DNA from: Chloroflexota bacterium | GTDB taxonomy: Bacteria; Chloroflexota; Limnocylindria; QHBO01 | Assembly: GCA_013816405.1 (NCBI GenBank) | Contig: JACDEL010000008.1 | Coordinates: forward strand, 1-52,758 | Reading direction: 5' to 3' | Length of the DNA stretch: 52,758 nucleotides | In this document: piece by piece, positions 6,818-14,801 of the stretch | How the letters are laid out: each line of letters starts with the position of its first letter | Numbering within the stretch: position 1 is the first letter of the stretch | The notes under the pieces: model-generated | Databases searched by the model: none | Seen by the model: the letters and a program-made list of their open reading frames with translations, nothing else | What the model was told of the DNA's origin: nothing | Position numbers and translations under genes: made by a program

Positions 6818-8880
6818 TGGCGGAATGATACGGAGCCCGGCGTGCCGGTCGCGGCGACCGCGCCCGAGACGTGCCAGATCCGCACCCCCGATCGGTCGTA
6901 GACGAGCTCCCATCCCGGGCTTCCCTCGAAGATCGTCGGCTGGCAGGCACGCGGAGGGCCGGTGTCCAGCAGGTAGGTGGCACCCAGCGTCCGGGTCAGC
7001 CGAGCAGCCCGCTCCGGATCCCCCGAGCAGTAGATCTCGTCGACGATTGCGTGCCGCTCATCGGGCGAGTAGCCGAGGTTGGCGATGTATGGCGTGAAGG
7101 TCATCACCCGCAGGCGACCGGCCGGGTCGGTGGGCGAGTTCAGCCAGCCGTTGGTCACGAACACGGAGCGCTCCGGGGTGTTGGCTGCGATCCAGTCGGC
7201 GGCCTCTACCTCGCTCCAGCCCAGTACCACCTCGCGGTTGAGTGCCGTCCAGGCCGAGACCAGGAGCGGTGACGGGACGCTCACCAGCAGAACGGCGGTG
7301 ACCGCCCAGGCTGGCCAGCGCCGGATCAGCCATGCGGCGAGGAGCGCCACCGCGACCCACATCGCCTGGAAGTACTTGTTCATGTCGAAGCCGATGGCGC
7401 TGACCTGGACGACGTTCGGCACAACGAACAGGAACCCGAGCCATAGCGCCAGGAAGCCACGGTGTGGGAGCCGGGGTAGCACCAAGGCGAGCAGCGCGAG
7501 GACGAAGGGAAGCCCCAGGTTCGTGAGGTAGAAGAAGAGGATCGCCCAGGGCCCGTCGAGAATCGGCGCCGATTCCCACCCGGCGACCCAGTGGAGCGCG
7601 CCGCTGTCGCGTGCCTGCCCCACCGCCGCGATCGCGAACGGGACGGCCAGCAGGTATGGCGCCAGCAGCAGTGCGGCGTTGCGCAGGGCGTCCCGATCGA
7701 GGAGCCGGCCCCCCACCACGACCCACCCCAGAGCCAGCGCCAGGAATGCCGGGAAGAAGAAGAAGTGGAATGGCGCCAGCAGCGCGCCCAGCAGGCCGGC
7801 GAGCACGATGAGCGCGGGTCGATCGCGCCAGCCCGCTGCGCGTGCCCGCGCGGACGGCAGGCCCGCCACCAACAAGAGGACGGCGCCGACCAGCATCGGC
7901 AGCCCGGCGGTCGTGGCACGGTGGACAAGCAGCCCCGTCCCCATGACAGATGGGATGCGGAAGTACGGCCACTCTGTCAGCCATGAGTTGTCGTAGGAGT
8001 TGTGCGTCACCAGGCTTGGCAGGTCGCCCAATCCGTTCGCGAGATCGCCGATGAGCCGCATCCAGCCCAGCCCGCCGCCCAAGACGACCAGCACTGCCGC
8101 CAGCAGCGCGGCTCGTCGCGCTCCGCGGCCGCGCAGGACCGTTCGCGCCAGCCCGTGGACGAGCAGCGCCAATGCCCCCGCCAGGATGGCCGAGGAGACG
8201 ACGAAGCTGGGGATGGCGAAGACCCCCGCCGCGCGGGCCGCGATCGCGGCGTGGAAATCGGCGAACCAGTGGTAGATGAGTGGCTCGCCCGCGAAATACG
8301 GCACCTGCGGCGGAAAGTTGCCCGCGTTGAGCGACTGGGCAATGGACAGGTGGACGCCCAGGTCGCTCCAGTTGGACCCTCCGGCGGCGATCCCGTTCGG
8401 GGTTGCATGCCAGAGTCCGGATTGCAGGACCACGCCAACGAAGACCGCACAGCCCACTGCCACGGCGAAGGCGAGCCAGTCGCGGCGGACGGCGTGCCAG
8501 GCCGCCGAGGCCTGATCGAGGACGGTGTGCGCGCCGCCGCGCATGACGCCGATCGGGATCGGGAGCGCCAGCAGTGCCGCGACCATGAAGATCATCTCGC
8601 TCCGGTAGCTGCCGCTCGCAAGCGAGAGCCAGTAGACGAGGTGCGCGCTGAGCGCCACCGAAAGCACGATCGCAAGGCCAAGGCGCCCGGTCGCGGAGAT
8701 GCGCGGTCGCGCCCAGCCGACGATCGCCCACCCCGGCAGCAGGAAGAGAAGCGGCCAGACGACCGGCACCGCCAGCGCAGGCTCAAGCCAGGCGGCCAGT
8801 AGCGCGCCGCCAACCAGGAGGGCGGCCACGATCCCCGCGACGAAGCTCAGCGGCCTGCCACCTCCAGGCTCAGCTGGCAC
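6814..8880 (-). CDS. Polytopic membrane protein, GT-C glycosyltransferase-like
   Basis: About 688 residues with roughly fourteen membrane helices and a soluble C-terminal domain (about residues 560-688). The domain begins near the pattern WIAANTPERSVFVTNG, which resembles the C-terminal part of GT-C glycosyltransferases and DUF2298-type proteins. The first extracytoplasmic loop holds acidic and His residues (SDLGVHLS, then PLIYHWFADFHAA), where GT-C enzymes keep their catalytic acid. Transfer of a sugar from a lipid carrier is a plausible but unproven role. The GTG at 8880 ([17 protein letters not shown]) overlaps the NERD-like gene by 11 bases. The earlier ATG at 9051 would add a basic, non-membrane tail shadowing that gene. 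Its stop overlaps the ABC ATPase start. Confidence 0.7.
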   Translation of the reverse strand: MPAEPGGGRPLSFVAGIVAALLVGGALLAAWLEPALAVPVVWPLLFLLPGWAIVGWARPRISATGRLGLAIVLSVALSAHLVYWLSLASGSYRSEMIFMVAALLALPIPIGVMRGGAHTVLDQASAAWHAVRRDWLAFAVAVGCAVFVGVVLQSGLWHATPNGIAAGGSNWSDLGVHLSIAQSLNAGNFPPQVPYFAGEPLIYHWFADFHAAIAARAAGVFAIPSFVVSSAILAGALALLVHGLARTVLRGRGARRAALLAAVLVVLGGGLGWMRLIGDLANGLGDLPSLVTHNSYDNSWLTEWPYFRIPSVMGTGLLVHRATTAGLPMLVGAVLLLVAGLPSARARAAGWRDRPALIVLAGLLGALLAPFHFFFFPAFLALALGWVVVGGRLLDRDALRNAALLLAPYLLAVPFAIAAVGQARDSGALHWVAGWESAPILDGPWAILFFYLTNLGLPFVLALLALVLPRLPHRGFLALWLGFLFVVPNVVQVSAIGFDMNKYFQAMWVAVALLAAWLIRRWPAWAVTAVLLVSVPSPLLVSAWTALNREVVLGWSEVEAADWIAANTPERSVFVTNGWLNSPTDPAGRLRVMTFTPYIANLGYSPDERHAIVDEIYCSGDPERAARLTRTLGATYLLDTGPPRACQPTIFEGSPGWELVYDRSGVRIWHVSGAVAATGTPGSVSFRQ

Positions 8881-9475
8881 GCGCGGTCCGCGTGAGCCTG
8901 GGGAGGGGTTGGCGGGGATCCAGCAGCGCGACAATCCGATCCACCTGGGTCTTGGTGAGATTGCCGCCCGCGCTGATCGCCGCCGCGAGCGCGTCCGCGT
9001 CCCGGATGACCTGGATGCCGGGCCGCTGGGCGGCGTCCCACTCGATCTCAACCCCGCGCGGTGGCACCAGGCAGGCGGTCACCGCCGAGGGCAGCGTCGC
9101 ACGCTCCAGGTACATCTCAAGGCGGCGACCGGCGAGACGAGCGGCGGTGATCCGATCGGCGTCCCAGGGGACCCATGAATCGGTCGCGGCGCTGCGGCGA
9201 TACCAGTGGCCGTTCCGCTTTCGGTACCGGCCCGGCTCGGCGCGCAGCGTCAGCGCCCAGGTCCCGCCCGGGCCAACGACCACTGCTTCGATCGGCTCCC
9301 TGCCGCCTGCGAGGACGAGTCGCAGGTAGTGGAAGCGGTCGTCGAGACGCCTCCCGAGTGGCCCGCCCAGCCGATCGCCGGAGGTCCTGGGCAAGGCGAG
9401 GCGCAGCGACGGAGAGGAGGGTCGGTGAATCACCATGGCGACGGGCGACGGTCCGTGCGAATTCGGCGGGCGCAT
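8870..9475 (-). CDS. NERD-like domain protein
   Basis: The 201-residue protein has a central segment that resembles the nuclease-related domain (NERD): [20 protein letters not shown], then [24 protein letters not shown], then an [12 protein letters not shown] strand. NERD domains are distant restriction-endonuclease folds often found in small membrane-linked or DNA-processing proteins. The basic N-terminus makes nucleic-acid contact possible. The start is uncertain: the ATG at 9475 is only four bases after a TAGACT hexamer, while an in-frame ATG at 9436 would give a short leader. It is the first gene of the minus-strand run leading into the betaine importer and is divergent from folE. Confidence 0.6.
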   Translation of the reverse strand: MRPPNSHGPSPVAMVIHRPSSPSLRLALPRTSGDRLGGPLGRRLDDRFHYLRLVLAGGREPIEAVVVGPGGTWALTLRAEPGRYRKRNGHWYRRSAATDSWVPWDADRITAARLAGRRLEMYLERATLPSAVTACLVPPRGVEIEWDAAQRPGIQVIRDADALAAAISAGGNLTKTQVDRIVALLDPRQPLPRLTRTARAS

Positions 9476-9479
9476 CTCG

Positions 9480-9485
9480 AGTCTA
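9480..9485 (-). promoter_or_regulatory. -10 element TAGACT for NERD-like gene
   Basis: TAGACT on the minus strand ends four bases before the ATG at 9475 and 43 before the ATG at 9436. The spacing is a little short for a leaderless start at 9475. Confidence 0.45.
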
Positions 9486-9527
9486 CCGCCGCCGATGCCC
9501 CTCGCCTAGCCCGCGCGGGTGCCCTGC

Positions 9528-9533
9528 TAGCAT
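9528..9533 (+). promoter_or_regulatory. -10 element TAGCAT, leaderless folE
   Basis: TAGCAT ends seven bases before the ATG at 9541. The in-frame ATG at 9532 lies inside the hexamer, so it cannot be the start if this is the promoter. Confidence 0.6.
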
Positions 9534-9540
9534 GCCCTTC

Positions 9541-10122
9541 ATGGACGAGCGCGCGCCGGGCAGCCAGATCCCCGAGGCGATCAGGACCCTGCTCGTAGAG
9601 CTGGGAGAGGATCCGGACCGAGCCGGCCTGGCGGGCACCCCGGACCGCGTCCGGCGCACCTACGCCGAGCTGACCGAGGGCTATCACACCGATCCGGATG
9701 CCCTCCTGAACGGGGCCGCCTTCGACGTCGACTACGACGAGATGGTGGTGGTCCGCGACATGGAGTTCTTCTCGTTATGCGAGCACCACCTGCTGCCATT
9801 CTTCGGCAAGGCGCACGTCGGTTACCTGCCGCGCGGCCGGATCATCGGCCTTTCGAAGATTCCTCGCGTCGTGGACATGTACGCGCACCGCCTGCAGGTG
9901 CAGGAGCGGCTGACCCAGCAGGTGGCAGGCTTCCTGATGGAACGGCTGAAGCCCAAGGGCGTCGCCTGTGTCGTCGAGGCGACGCACCTGTGCACGGTCA
10001 TGCGCGGCGTGCGAAAGCAGGGAGCGACCATGGTCACCAGCTCGATGCTCGGCACCTTCCGTGCGGATGCGCGCACGCGGTCCGAGTTCCTGACCTTCAT
10101 CGGTCGCTCGTCAGACCGCTAG
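9541..10122 (+). CDS. folE: GTP cyclohydrolase I
   Basis: The 193-residue enzyme converts GTP to 7,8-dihydroneopterin triphosphate, the entry to tetrahydrofolate and other pterins. The zinc ligands are visible as Cys80 and His83 in [10 protein letters not shown] and Cys151 in [10 protein letters not shown]. The GKAHVGYLP and [10 protein letters not shown] motifs are complete. The length fits the family. The ATG at 9541 (MDERAPG) is selected by the -10 element seven bases upstream. It begins a short cluster with a pterin-4a-carbinolamine dehydratase gene, whose ATG starts three bases after the folE stop. Confidence 0.96.
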   Translation: MDERAPGSQIPEAIRTLLVELGEDPDRAGLAGTPDRVRRTYAELTEGYHTDPDALLNGAAFDVDYDEMVVVRDMEFFSLCEHHLLPFFGKAHVGYLPRGRIIGLSKIPRVVDMYAHRLQVQERLTQQVAGFLMERLKPKGVACVVEATHLCTVMRGVRKQGATMVTSSMLGTFRADARTRSEFLTFIGRSSDR

Positions 10123-10125
10123 GCG

Positions 10126-10428
10126 ATGCCCTACGCCCCGCTTCTGACGGAGCCGGAGATCGCCACAGCGCTCGCGGCCGTTCCGGAATGGCGCCGCGAG
10201 GGAGACTGGCTGATCCGGACCGTCGAATGCCCCACCTTTCGCGCGTCGATCGCGCTCGTCGACCGGGTCGCCGATGCGGCGGAGGAGGCTAACCATCATC
10301 CCGATATCGAGATCAACTGGCGGCGCGTGACCTTCAGGCTGACCACGAAGGCGTCGCATGGGCTGTCAGCCAAGGACGTCGCCATGGCCGCCACCATCGA
10401 CCGGCTGGCCGCGCAGAGGGACCGATGA
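10126..10428 (+). CDS. 4a-hydroxytetrahydrobiopterin (pterin-4a-carbinolamine) dehydratase
   Basis: The 100-residue protein matches the DCoH/PhhB family: WRREGDWLIRTVECPTF, then the EEANHHPDIEINWRRVTFRL active-site stretch with paired histidines, and the THDAxG-like end here written KASHGLSAKDVAMA. It dehydrates 4a-hydroxypterins during recycling. In bacteria it is often next to folate or molybdopterin genes, and here it follows folE by three bases. No phenylalanine hydroxylase is in the window, so its natural substrate is open. Confidence 0.93.
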   Translation: MPYAPLLTEPEIATALAAVPEWRREGDWLIRTVECPTFRASIALVDRVADAAEEANHHPDIEINWRRVTFRLTTKASHGLSAKDVAMAATIDRLAAQRDR

Positions 10429-11351
10429 AGGTCGGCCTGATGCTCCCTATCGGGGAGCAGGAGAAGTCCGGCAAGGTCCTGCCCTGGGGCGAGCTGCGGG
10501 AGCTGGCGCTGGCGGCCGAGGAGTCGGGGCTCGACTCCATCTGGGCCGCCGACCACCTTATCTTCCGCGAGGACGGCACCTCGAGCGGCATCCACGAGTG
10601 CTGGACGATCCTGGCAGCGGTGGCCGCCATCACGCGTCGGGTCGAGATCGGGCCGATGGTGCTGGCGCTTCCGTTCCGCAATCCCGCGCTCGTCGCCAAG
10701 ATGGCGACCGCTCTCGACGAGGTCTCCGCCGGGCGGCTCATCCTGGGACTGGGCTGCGGCTGGCACGAGCCGGAGTTCGACGCCTTCGACCTCCCATTCG
10801 ACCATCGGGTAGGCCGCTTCGAAGAGGGGCTCAACGTCGTCCTCCCGCTCCTGCGCACGGGCCGTGTGCAGGTCGAGGGCCGGTGGCATCGCGCCGATGC
10901 GGAGCTGCTGCCTCCGGGCCCGCGCCCCAACGGGCCACAGATCCTCATCGCAGGCAAACGCCCGCGGATGCTGCGCCTCGTCGCTCGCCACGCCGACGCA
11001 TGGAACGCAGCCTGGTACGGCCGACGCGCGGAGGCCGCAGAGCTCGAGCAGCGCATCCGGCTGCTGGAGGAGGCGTGCGCCGCAGAGGGCCGTGATCGGT
11101 CGACGATCACACTCACCGCCGGGCTGTTCGTCTCATTCCCCGCGCTGCATCTGACCGGAGACGAGGATCCACCCGAGAACGCCATCTCCGGCGACGCGGA
11201 GGAGGTCGGCCGGGCGCTTGGCGACTACGGCGAGCTCGGGATCGAGCACCTCGTCGTCCACCTCTGGCCGTCCACCGCCGCGGCAGTCACCCAGCTTGGG
11301 CTCGCAGCCGGGGTGGCGAGGGCGGACGCTAGAATCGGCGCGTATGGATGA
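10425..11351 (+). CDS. LLM-class (luciferase-like) flavin-dependent oxidoreductase
   Basis: The 308-residue protein has a bacterial-luciferase TIM-barrel fold: [12 protein letters not shown] at the first strand, [13 protein letters not shown], the [20 protein letters not shown] strand, [19 protein letters not shown], and [24 protein letters not shown]. Many members in high-GC Gram-positive and Chloroflexota genomes use F420 rather than FMN. The cofactor and substrate cannot be told from sequence alone. The ATG overlaps the preceding stop (ATGA), so it is coupled to the pterin dehydratase gene; a link with deazaflavin or pterin chemistry is only contextual. Confidence 0.88.
   Translation: MKVGLMLPIGEQEKSGKVLPWGELRELALAAEESGLDSIWAADHLIFREDGTSSGIHECWTILAAVAAITRRVEIGPMVLALPFRNPALVAKMATALDEVSAGRLILGLGCGWHEPEFDAFDLPFDHRVGRFEEGLNVVLPLLRTGRVQVEGRWHRADAELLPPGPRPNGPQILIAGKRPRMLRLVARHADAWNAAWYGRRAEAAELEQRIRLLEEACAAEGRDRSTITLTAGLFVSFPALHLTGDEDPPENAISGDAEEVGRALGDYGELGIEHLVVHLWPSTAAAVTQLGLAAGVARADARIGAYG
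11330..11335 (+). promoter_or_regulatory. -10 element TAGAAT, leaderless B12-subunit gene
   Basis: TAGAAT lies inside the 3' end of the LLM gene and ends eight bases before the ATG at 11344. The mutase block can therefore be expressed on its own. Confidence 0.6.
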
Positions 11352-11757
11352 CGACCGCAGCACGCCGATCCGCGTCCTGATCGCCAAGCCGGGGCTCGAC
11401 GGCCACGACCGCGGCGCCAAGGTGCTTGCCCGTGGCCTTCGTGACGAGGGCTTCGAGGTCATCTACACCGGCCTGCGCCAGACGCCGGAGATGATCGTGG
11501 ACGCCGCCGAGCAGGAGGACGTCGACGTGATCGGCATGTCGATCCTTTCGGGAGCGCACATGGCCCTGCTGCCGCGCGTCGTCGAGCTGAGTCGCAGCCG
11601 CGGCATGGACGACGTGCTGATCGCCGCCGGCGGGATCATCCCCGATGCCGACGTGGCGAAGCTGAAGGCGGCCGGGATCGGCGAGATCTTCGGTCCGGGG
11701 ACCAGCATCGGGCAGATCGCGGGCTACTTCCGCGAGCACGCGCGCCGGCGCGCCTGA
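11344..11757 (+). CDS. Methylmalonyl-CoA mutase, B12-binding subunit
   Basis: The 137-residue cobalamin-binding domain has the DxHxxG motif at Asp19-His21-Gly24 ([10 protein letters not shown]). It also has the SxL loop (GMSILSGAH) and the final GG turn ([10 protein letters not shown]). His21 is the expected lower axial ligand of cobalt. In organisms with a split mutase this small chain joins a catalytic TIM-barrel chain, which is not in the window. The ATG at 11344 overlaps the LLM stop by eight bases and is selected by the TAGAAT element. MeaB follows six bases downstream, which supports methylmalonyl-CoA mutase over other B12 mutases. Confidence 0.92.
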   Translation: MDDDRSTPIRVLIAKPGLDGHDRGAKVLARGLRDEGFEVIYTGLRQTPEMIVDAAEQEDVDVIGMSILSGAHMALLPRVVELSRSRGMDDVLIAAGGIIPDADVAKLKAAGIGEIFGPGTSIGQIAGYFREHARRRA

Positions 11758-11762
11758 GGGTC

Positions 11763-12695
11763 GTGGCCGACCTCCCGGGGCTGCTGCGCGGCGCGGTGGC
11801 GGATGAGCGACTGGCCCTCGCGCGTCTGCTGACCGCGATCGAGAACGATGCTCCCGGTCTGCGCGAGCTGCTGCCCCAGCTCTTCGCCGCGGGGCGCGGT
11901 GGCCACCTGGTCGGGATCACCGGACCGCCGGGCAGTGGCAAGTCGACCCTGGTCAACGCCCTGACCGACGAATGGCGTCGCCGCGGCCAACGGGTGGGCA
12001 TCGTCGCGGTGGATCCCTCGTCGCCCTACACCGGAGGCGCGATCATGGGCGACCGGATCCGGATGATGGCCCATGCCGCGGACCGCGACGTCTTCATGCG
12101 CTCGATGGCCAGCCGCGGCGAGCTGGGCGGCATCGCGGCGGCGACCTGGATGGCGGCCGCGGCCCTCGACGCCGCGGGGTACGACCCGATCCTGATCGAG
12201 ACGGTCGGCGCCGGCCAGAGCGAGATCGAGATCGCTCGCCTGGCCGAGACCACCGTCGTGGTCGAGGTGCCCGAGATGGGGGACGAGGTGCAGGCCATCA
12301 AGGCCGGGCTACTCGAGGTCGCCGACTTGCTCGTGGTCAACAAGGGCGACCGTCCCGGTGCCGACCTCGCCGCGCGTCACCTGCGCGCAATGCTGTCCAC
12401 TGCCGGTGGTCGCATCGGACGCAAGCCGCCGCCGATCATGCTCACCACCGCCACCAGCGGCGAAGGAGTTGCCGCGCTGGCGGATGCGATCGAGGCACAC
12501 CGCTCCGTCGCGCGCTCACCGCAGGAGGCGCCGGCCCGTGCAAGGAACCAGGTGCGTCGTGCGCTGGCCGAGCTGGCGCTGCGCCGCGCCTCGCAACATC
12601 GGGCCTGGGATTCGACGCTGCAGTCGGTCTCCGATGGCGAGCTCGACCCCTTCATGGCGGCCGAGCGCCTGCTCGGCGAGGACGACATGGCCTGA
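11763..12695 (+). CDS. meaB: Methylmalonyl-CoA mutase-associated GTPase MeaB
   Basis: The 310-residue G3E-family GTPase has Walker A GPPGSGKST (Gly54-Thr62). The ETVGAGQSEIEIA switch motif and NKGD (in VVNKGDRPGAD) as the guanine specificity motif are also present. MeaB gates cofactor loading and protects the mutase from inactivation. It starts with GTG six bases after the B12-subunit gene, so the two are co-transcribed. Length and domain order are normal for the ArgK/MeaB family. Confidence 0.95.
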   Translation: MADLPGLLRGAVADERLALARLLTAIENDAPGLRELLPQLFAAGRGGHLVGITGPPGSGKSTLVNALTDEWRRRGQRVGIVAVDPSSPYTGGAIMGDRIRMMAHAADRDVFMRSMASRGELGGIAAATWMAAAALDAAGYDPILIETVGAGQSEIEIARLAETTVVVEVPEMGDEVQAIKAGLLEVADLLVVNKGDRPGADLAARHLRAMLSTAGGRIGRKPPPIMLTTATSGEGVAALADAIEAHRSVARSPQEAPARARNQVRRALAELALRRASQHRAWDSTLQSVSDGELDPFMAAERLLGEDDMA

Positions 12696-12727
12696 TCGGC
12701 CTCCGTCGGGGGGATGATCGGTGCTGG

Positions 12728-12733
12728 TAGGCT
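12728..12733 (+). promoter_or_regulatory. -10 element TAGGCT, leaderless hbd
   Basis: TAGGCT ends eight bases before the ATG at 12742. Confidence 0.6.
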
Positions 12734-12741
12734 ACTCAGCC

Positions 12742-13614
12742 ATGAGCCTGAACCGGGTGTTCGTCATCGGCGCCGGCCTGATGGGACACGGCATCGCCCA
12801 GGTGAGCGCCGCGGTGGGCAAGCAGGTGACCCTCGCCGATCGGACCGCCGAGCTGGCCGAGAAGGGTAAGGCTCGGATCGCCGGCAACCTCGCTCGCCAG
12901 GTCGAGAAGGGCAAGCTCACCCAGGAGGACGCGGATGCGCTGCTGTCCCGCATCGCGACGGCCGAGGGCGGCACCGGGGCCGCCGGACACGACATCGTGA
13001 TCGAGGCCGTCTTCGAGGACGAATCGGTCAAGCGCGAGACATGGCAGGTCCTCAGCTCAGCTGCGAACGCCGAGGCGATCTTCGCCAGCAACACCAGCAG
13101 CATCAGCATCACCTCGCTCGCCACTGCCACCGATCGGCCGGACCGCTTCATCGGCCTGCATTTCTTCTCGCCGGTCCCGGTGATGAGCCTGATCGAGATC
13201 ATCCGCGGACTGGAGACCGATGACGCCACCCAGGATGCGGCGCGGGCCTTCGCCGAGGAGTTGGGCAAGACGGTGATCGAGTCGAAGGACTACCCCGGCT
13301 TCATCGTCAACCGCATGCTCGGGCCATTCATCAACGAGGCGGTCTTCGCCCTGATGGATGGGACCGGCAGCGCGGAGCACATCGACGCCGGGGCGAAGCT
13401 CGGGCTGAATCACCCGATGGGACCGCTCGAGCTGAGCGACTTCATCGGCAACGACGTGATGCTCAGCGTCCTCGATGTCCTGTATCGCGGCTTCGGCGAC
13501 CCCAAGTTCCGAGCGGCCCCGCTCCTGCGTCAGATGGTTGCGGCAGGTCACCTCGGACGGAAGACCGGTCGCGGGTTCTATCGCTACGACGAGCGGGGGA
13601 CGAAGATCGGCTGA
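12742..13614 (+). CDS. 3-hydroxyacyl-CoA (3-hydroxybutyryl-CoA) dehydrogenase
   Basis: The 290-residue enzyme has an NAD-binding Rossmann motif (VIGAGLMGHGIAQVSA). The catalytic His lies in IGLHFFSPVPVM, and YPGFIVNRMLGPFINEA begins the C-terminal helical domain. It oxidises L-3-hydroxyacyl-CoA to 3-ketoacyl-CoA. The length matches short-chain enzymes of the Hbd/PaaH type. The ATG at 12742 (MSLNRVFVIG) is set by the TAGGCT element eight bases upstream; the in-frame GTG at 12721 precedes that promoter. Its stop overlaps the next ATG (TGATG), so it leads a co-translated fatty-acid block. Confidence 0.93.
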   Translation: MSLNRVFVIGAGLMGHGIAQVSAAVGKQVTLADRTAELAEKGKARIAGNLARQVEKGKLTQEDADALLSRIATAEGGTGAAGHDIVIEAVFEDESVKRETWQVLSSAANAEAIFASNTSSISITSLATATDRPDRFIGLHFFSPVPVMSLIEIIRGLETDDATQDAARAFAEELGKTVIESKDYPGFIVNRMLGPFINEAVFALMDGTGSAEHIDAGAKLGLNHPMGPLELSDFIGNDVMLSVLDVLYRGFGDPKFRAAPLLRQMVAAGHLGRKTGRGFYRYDERGTKIG

Positions 13615-14801
13615 TGGTCAGCACCGCGACGCCCACGCGGCCGGATCCGTTCGCTCTCAGCGAGGAGGAGCGCTCAGTCCGCGACACCGCCCGCGAATTC
13701 GCCCAACGCGAGCTTGCACCGACCGTCGCCCAGCGCGACGAGGAGGAACGGTACGAGCGCGGGCTCTTCACCCGCATGGGCGAGCTGGGACTGACGGGGA
13801 TCCCGTATCCGGAGGAGCTCGGTGGCGCAGGGCTCTCGTATTTCGCATGGGCCCTGGCGTGCGAGGAGATCGCCGCGGCCGACATGGGGATGGCGATCAG
13901 CCTCTCCGTCCACGTCCTCTCCCAGCTCTGCATCTTCTCCCACGGTACCGACGAGCAGAAGTCCCGCCTCCTTCCCCCAATGACCGCCGGCACGCATCTC
14001 GGCGCCTTCGCCCTGACCGAGCCGGGTGCGGGCTCCGATGCGGCGGCACTTTCCCTCGCCGCGCGGCGCACCGACGACGGGTACGCGCTGACGGGCACCA
14101 AGGTTTGGATCACGAATGGCGGCGAGGCGGACATCTACGTGGTCTTCGCCACCGTCGATCGATCGCATGGCCCCGAGGGGATCACCGCGTTCGTGGTGAC
14201 GCCCGACACCCCCGGCTTCGTGGTCGGGAGCCACGAACGCAAGATGGGGATCCGCGACTCGCCCGCCGCCGAGCTGGTGTTCGAGGAAGCACTGGTCCCG
14301 GAGGCGGACAGGCTCGGAGCAGAGGGCGAGGGCCTGAAGGTGGCCCTTGGATCGCTGGCCTCGGGGCGGATCAGCATCGCCGCGGCCTGCACCGGTTTGG
14401 GCAGGGCGGCGCTCGAGCACGCGACGCGATACGCCTCGCAACGCACCCAGTTCGGCCGGACGATCGCCGAGCAGGAGATGATCCAGGCCATCCTGGCCGA
14501 TGCGGCGGTGGCAGTCGAGGCATCGCGCCTGCTGACCTGGCGCGCGGCGCGGCTGCGTGACGCCGGAGGCTCGATCAACGCCGCCAGCAGCATGGCCAAG
14601 ATGTTCGCCAGCGACACCGCCATGCAGGTTGCGACCGATGCGGTCCAGGTCTACGGGGGTGCTGGGTACTCCCGCGACAACCCCGTCGAGCGCTTCATGC
14701 GTGACGCCAAGGGAGCCCAGATCTACGAGGGCAGCAACCAGATCCAGCGGCTCATCATCGCGCAGCACCTCATCGAGGAGCAGGGGAGGGCCGACCGATG
14801 A
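13614..14801 (+). CDS. Acyl-CoA dehydrogenase
   Basis: The 395-residue flavoenzyme has the N-terminal helical domain, the FAD-binding FALTEPGAGSDAA and KVWITNGGEAD motifs, and RTQFGRTIAEQE. The C-terminal YEGSNQIQR holds the catalytic base Glu372. The position of that Glu is as in short- and branched-chain acyl-CoA dehydrogenases. It introduces the 2,3 double bond of acyl-CoA and passes electrons to ETF. The start overlaps the hbd stop by one base and its stop overlaps the synthetase start (ATGA), so all three are coupled. Confidence 0.95.
   Translation: MVSTATPTRPDPFALSEEERSVRDTAREFAQRELAPTVAQRDEEERYERGLFTRMGELGLTGIPYPEELGGAGLSYFAWALACEEIAAADMGMAISLSVHVLSQLCIFSHGTDEQKSRLLPPMTAGTHLGAFALTEPGAGSDAAALSLAARRTDDGYALTGTKVWITNGGEADIYVVFATVDRSHGPEGITAFVVTPDTPGFVVGSHERKMGIRDSPAAELVFEEALVPEADRLGAEGEGLKVALGSLASGRISIAAACTGLGRAALEHATRYASQRTQFGRTIAEQEMIQAILADAAVAVEASRLLTWRAARLRDAGGSINAASSMAKMFASDTAMQVATDAVQVYGGAGYSRDNPVERFMRDAKGAQIYEGSNQIQRLIIAQHLIEEQGRADR

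Noticed and set aside
9175-9540. A longer N-terminus for FolE reaching back to 9175
   Set aside because: The extra residues are antisense to the NERD-like gene and are Arg-rich. The family start and the -10 element both place the start at 9541.
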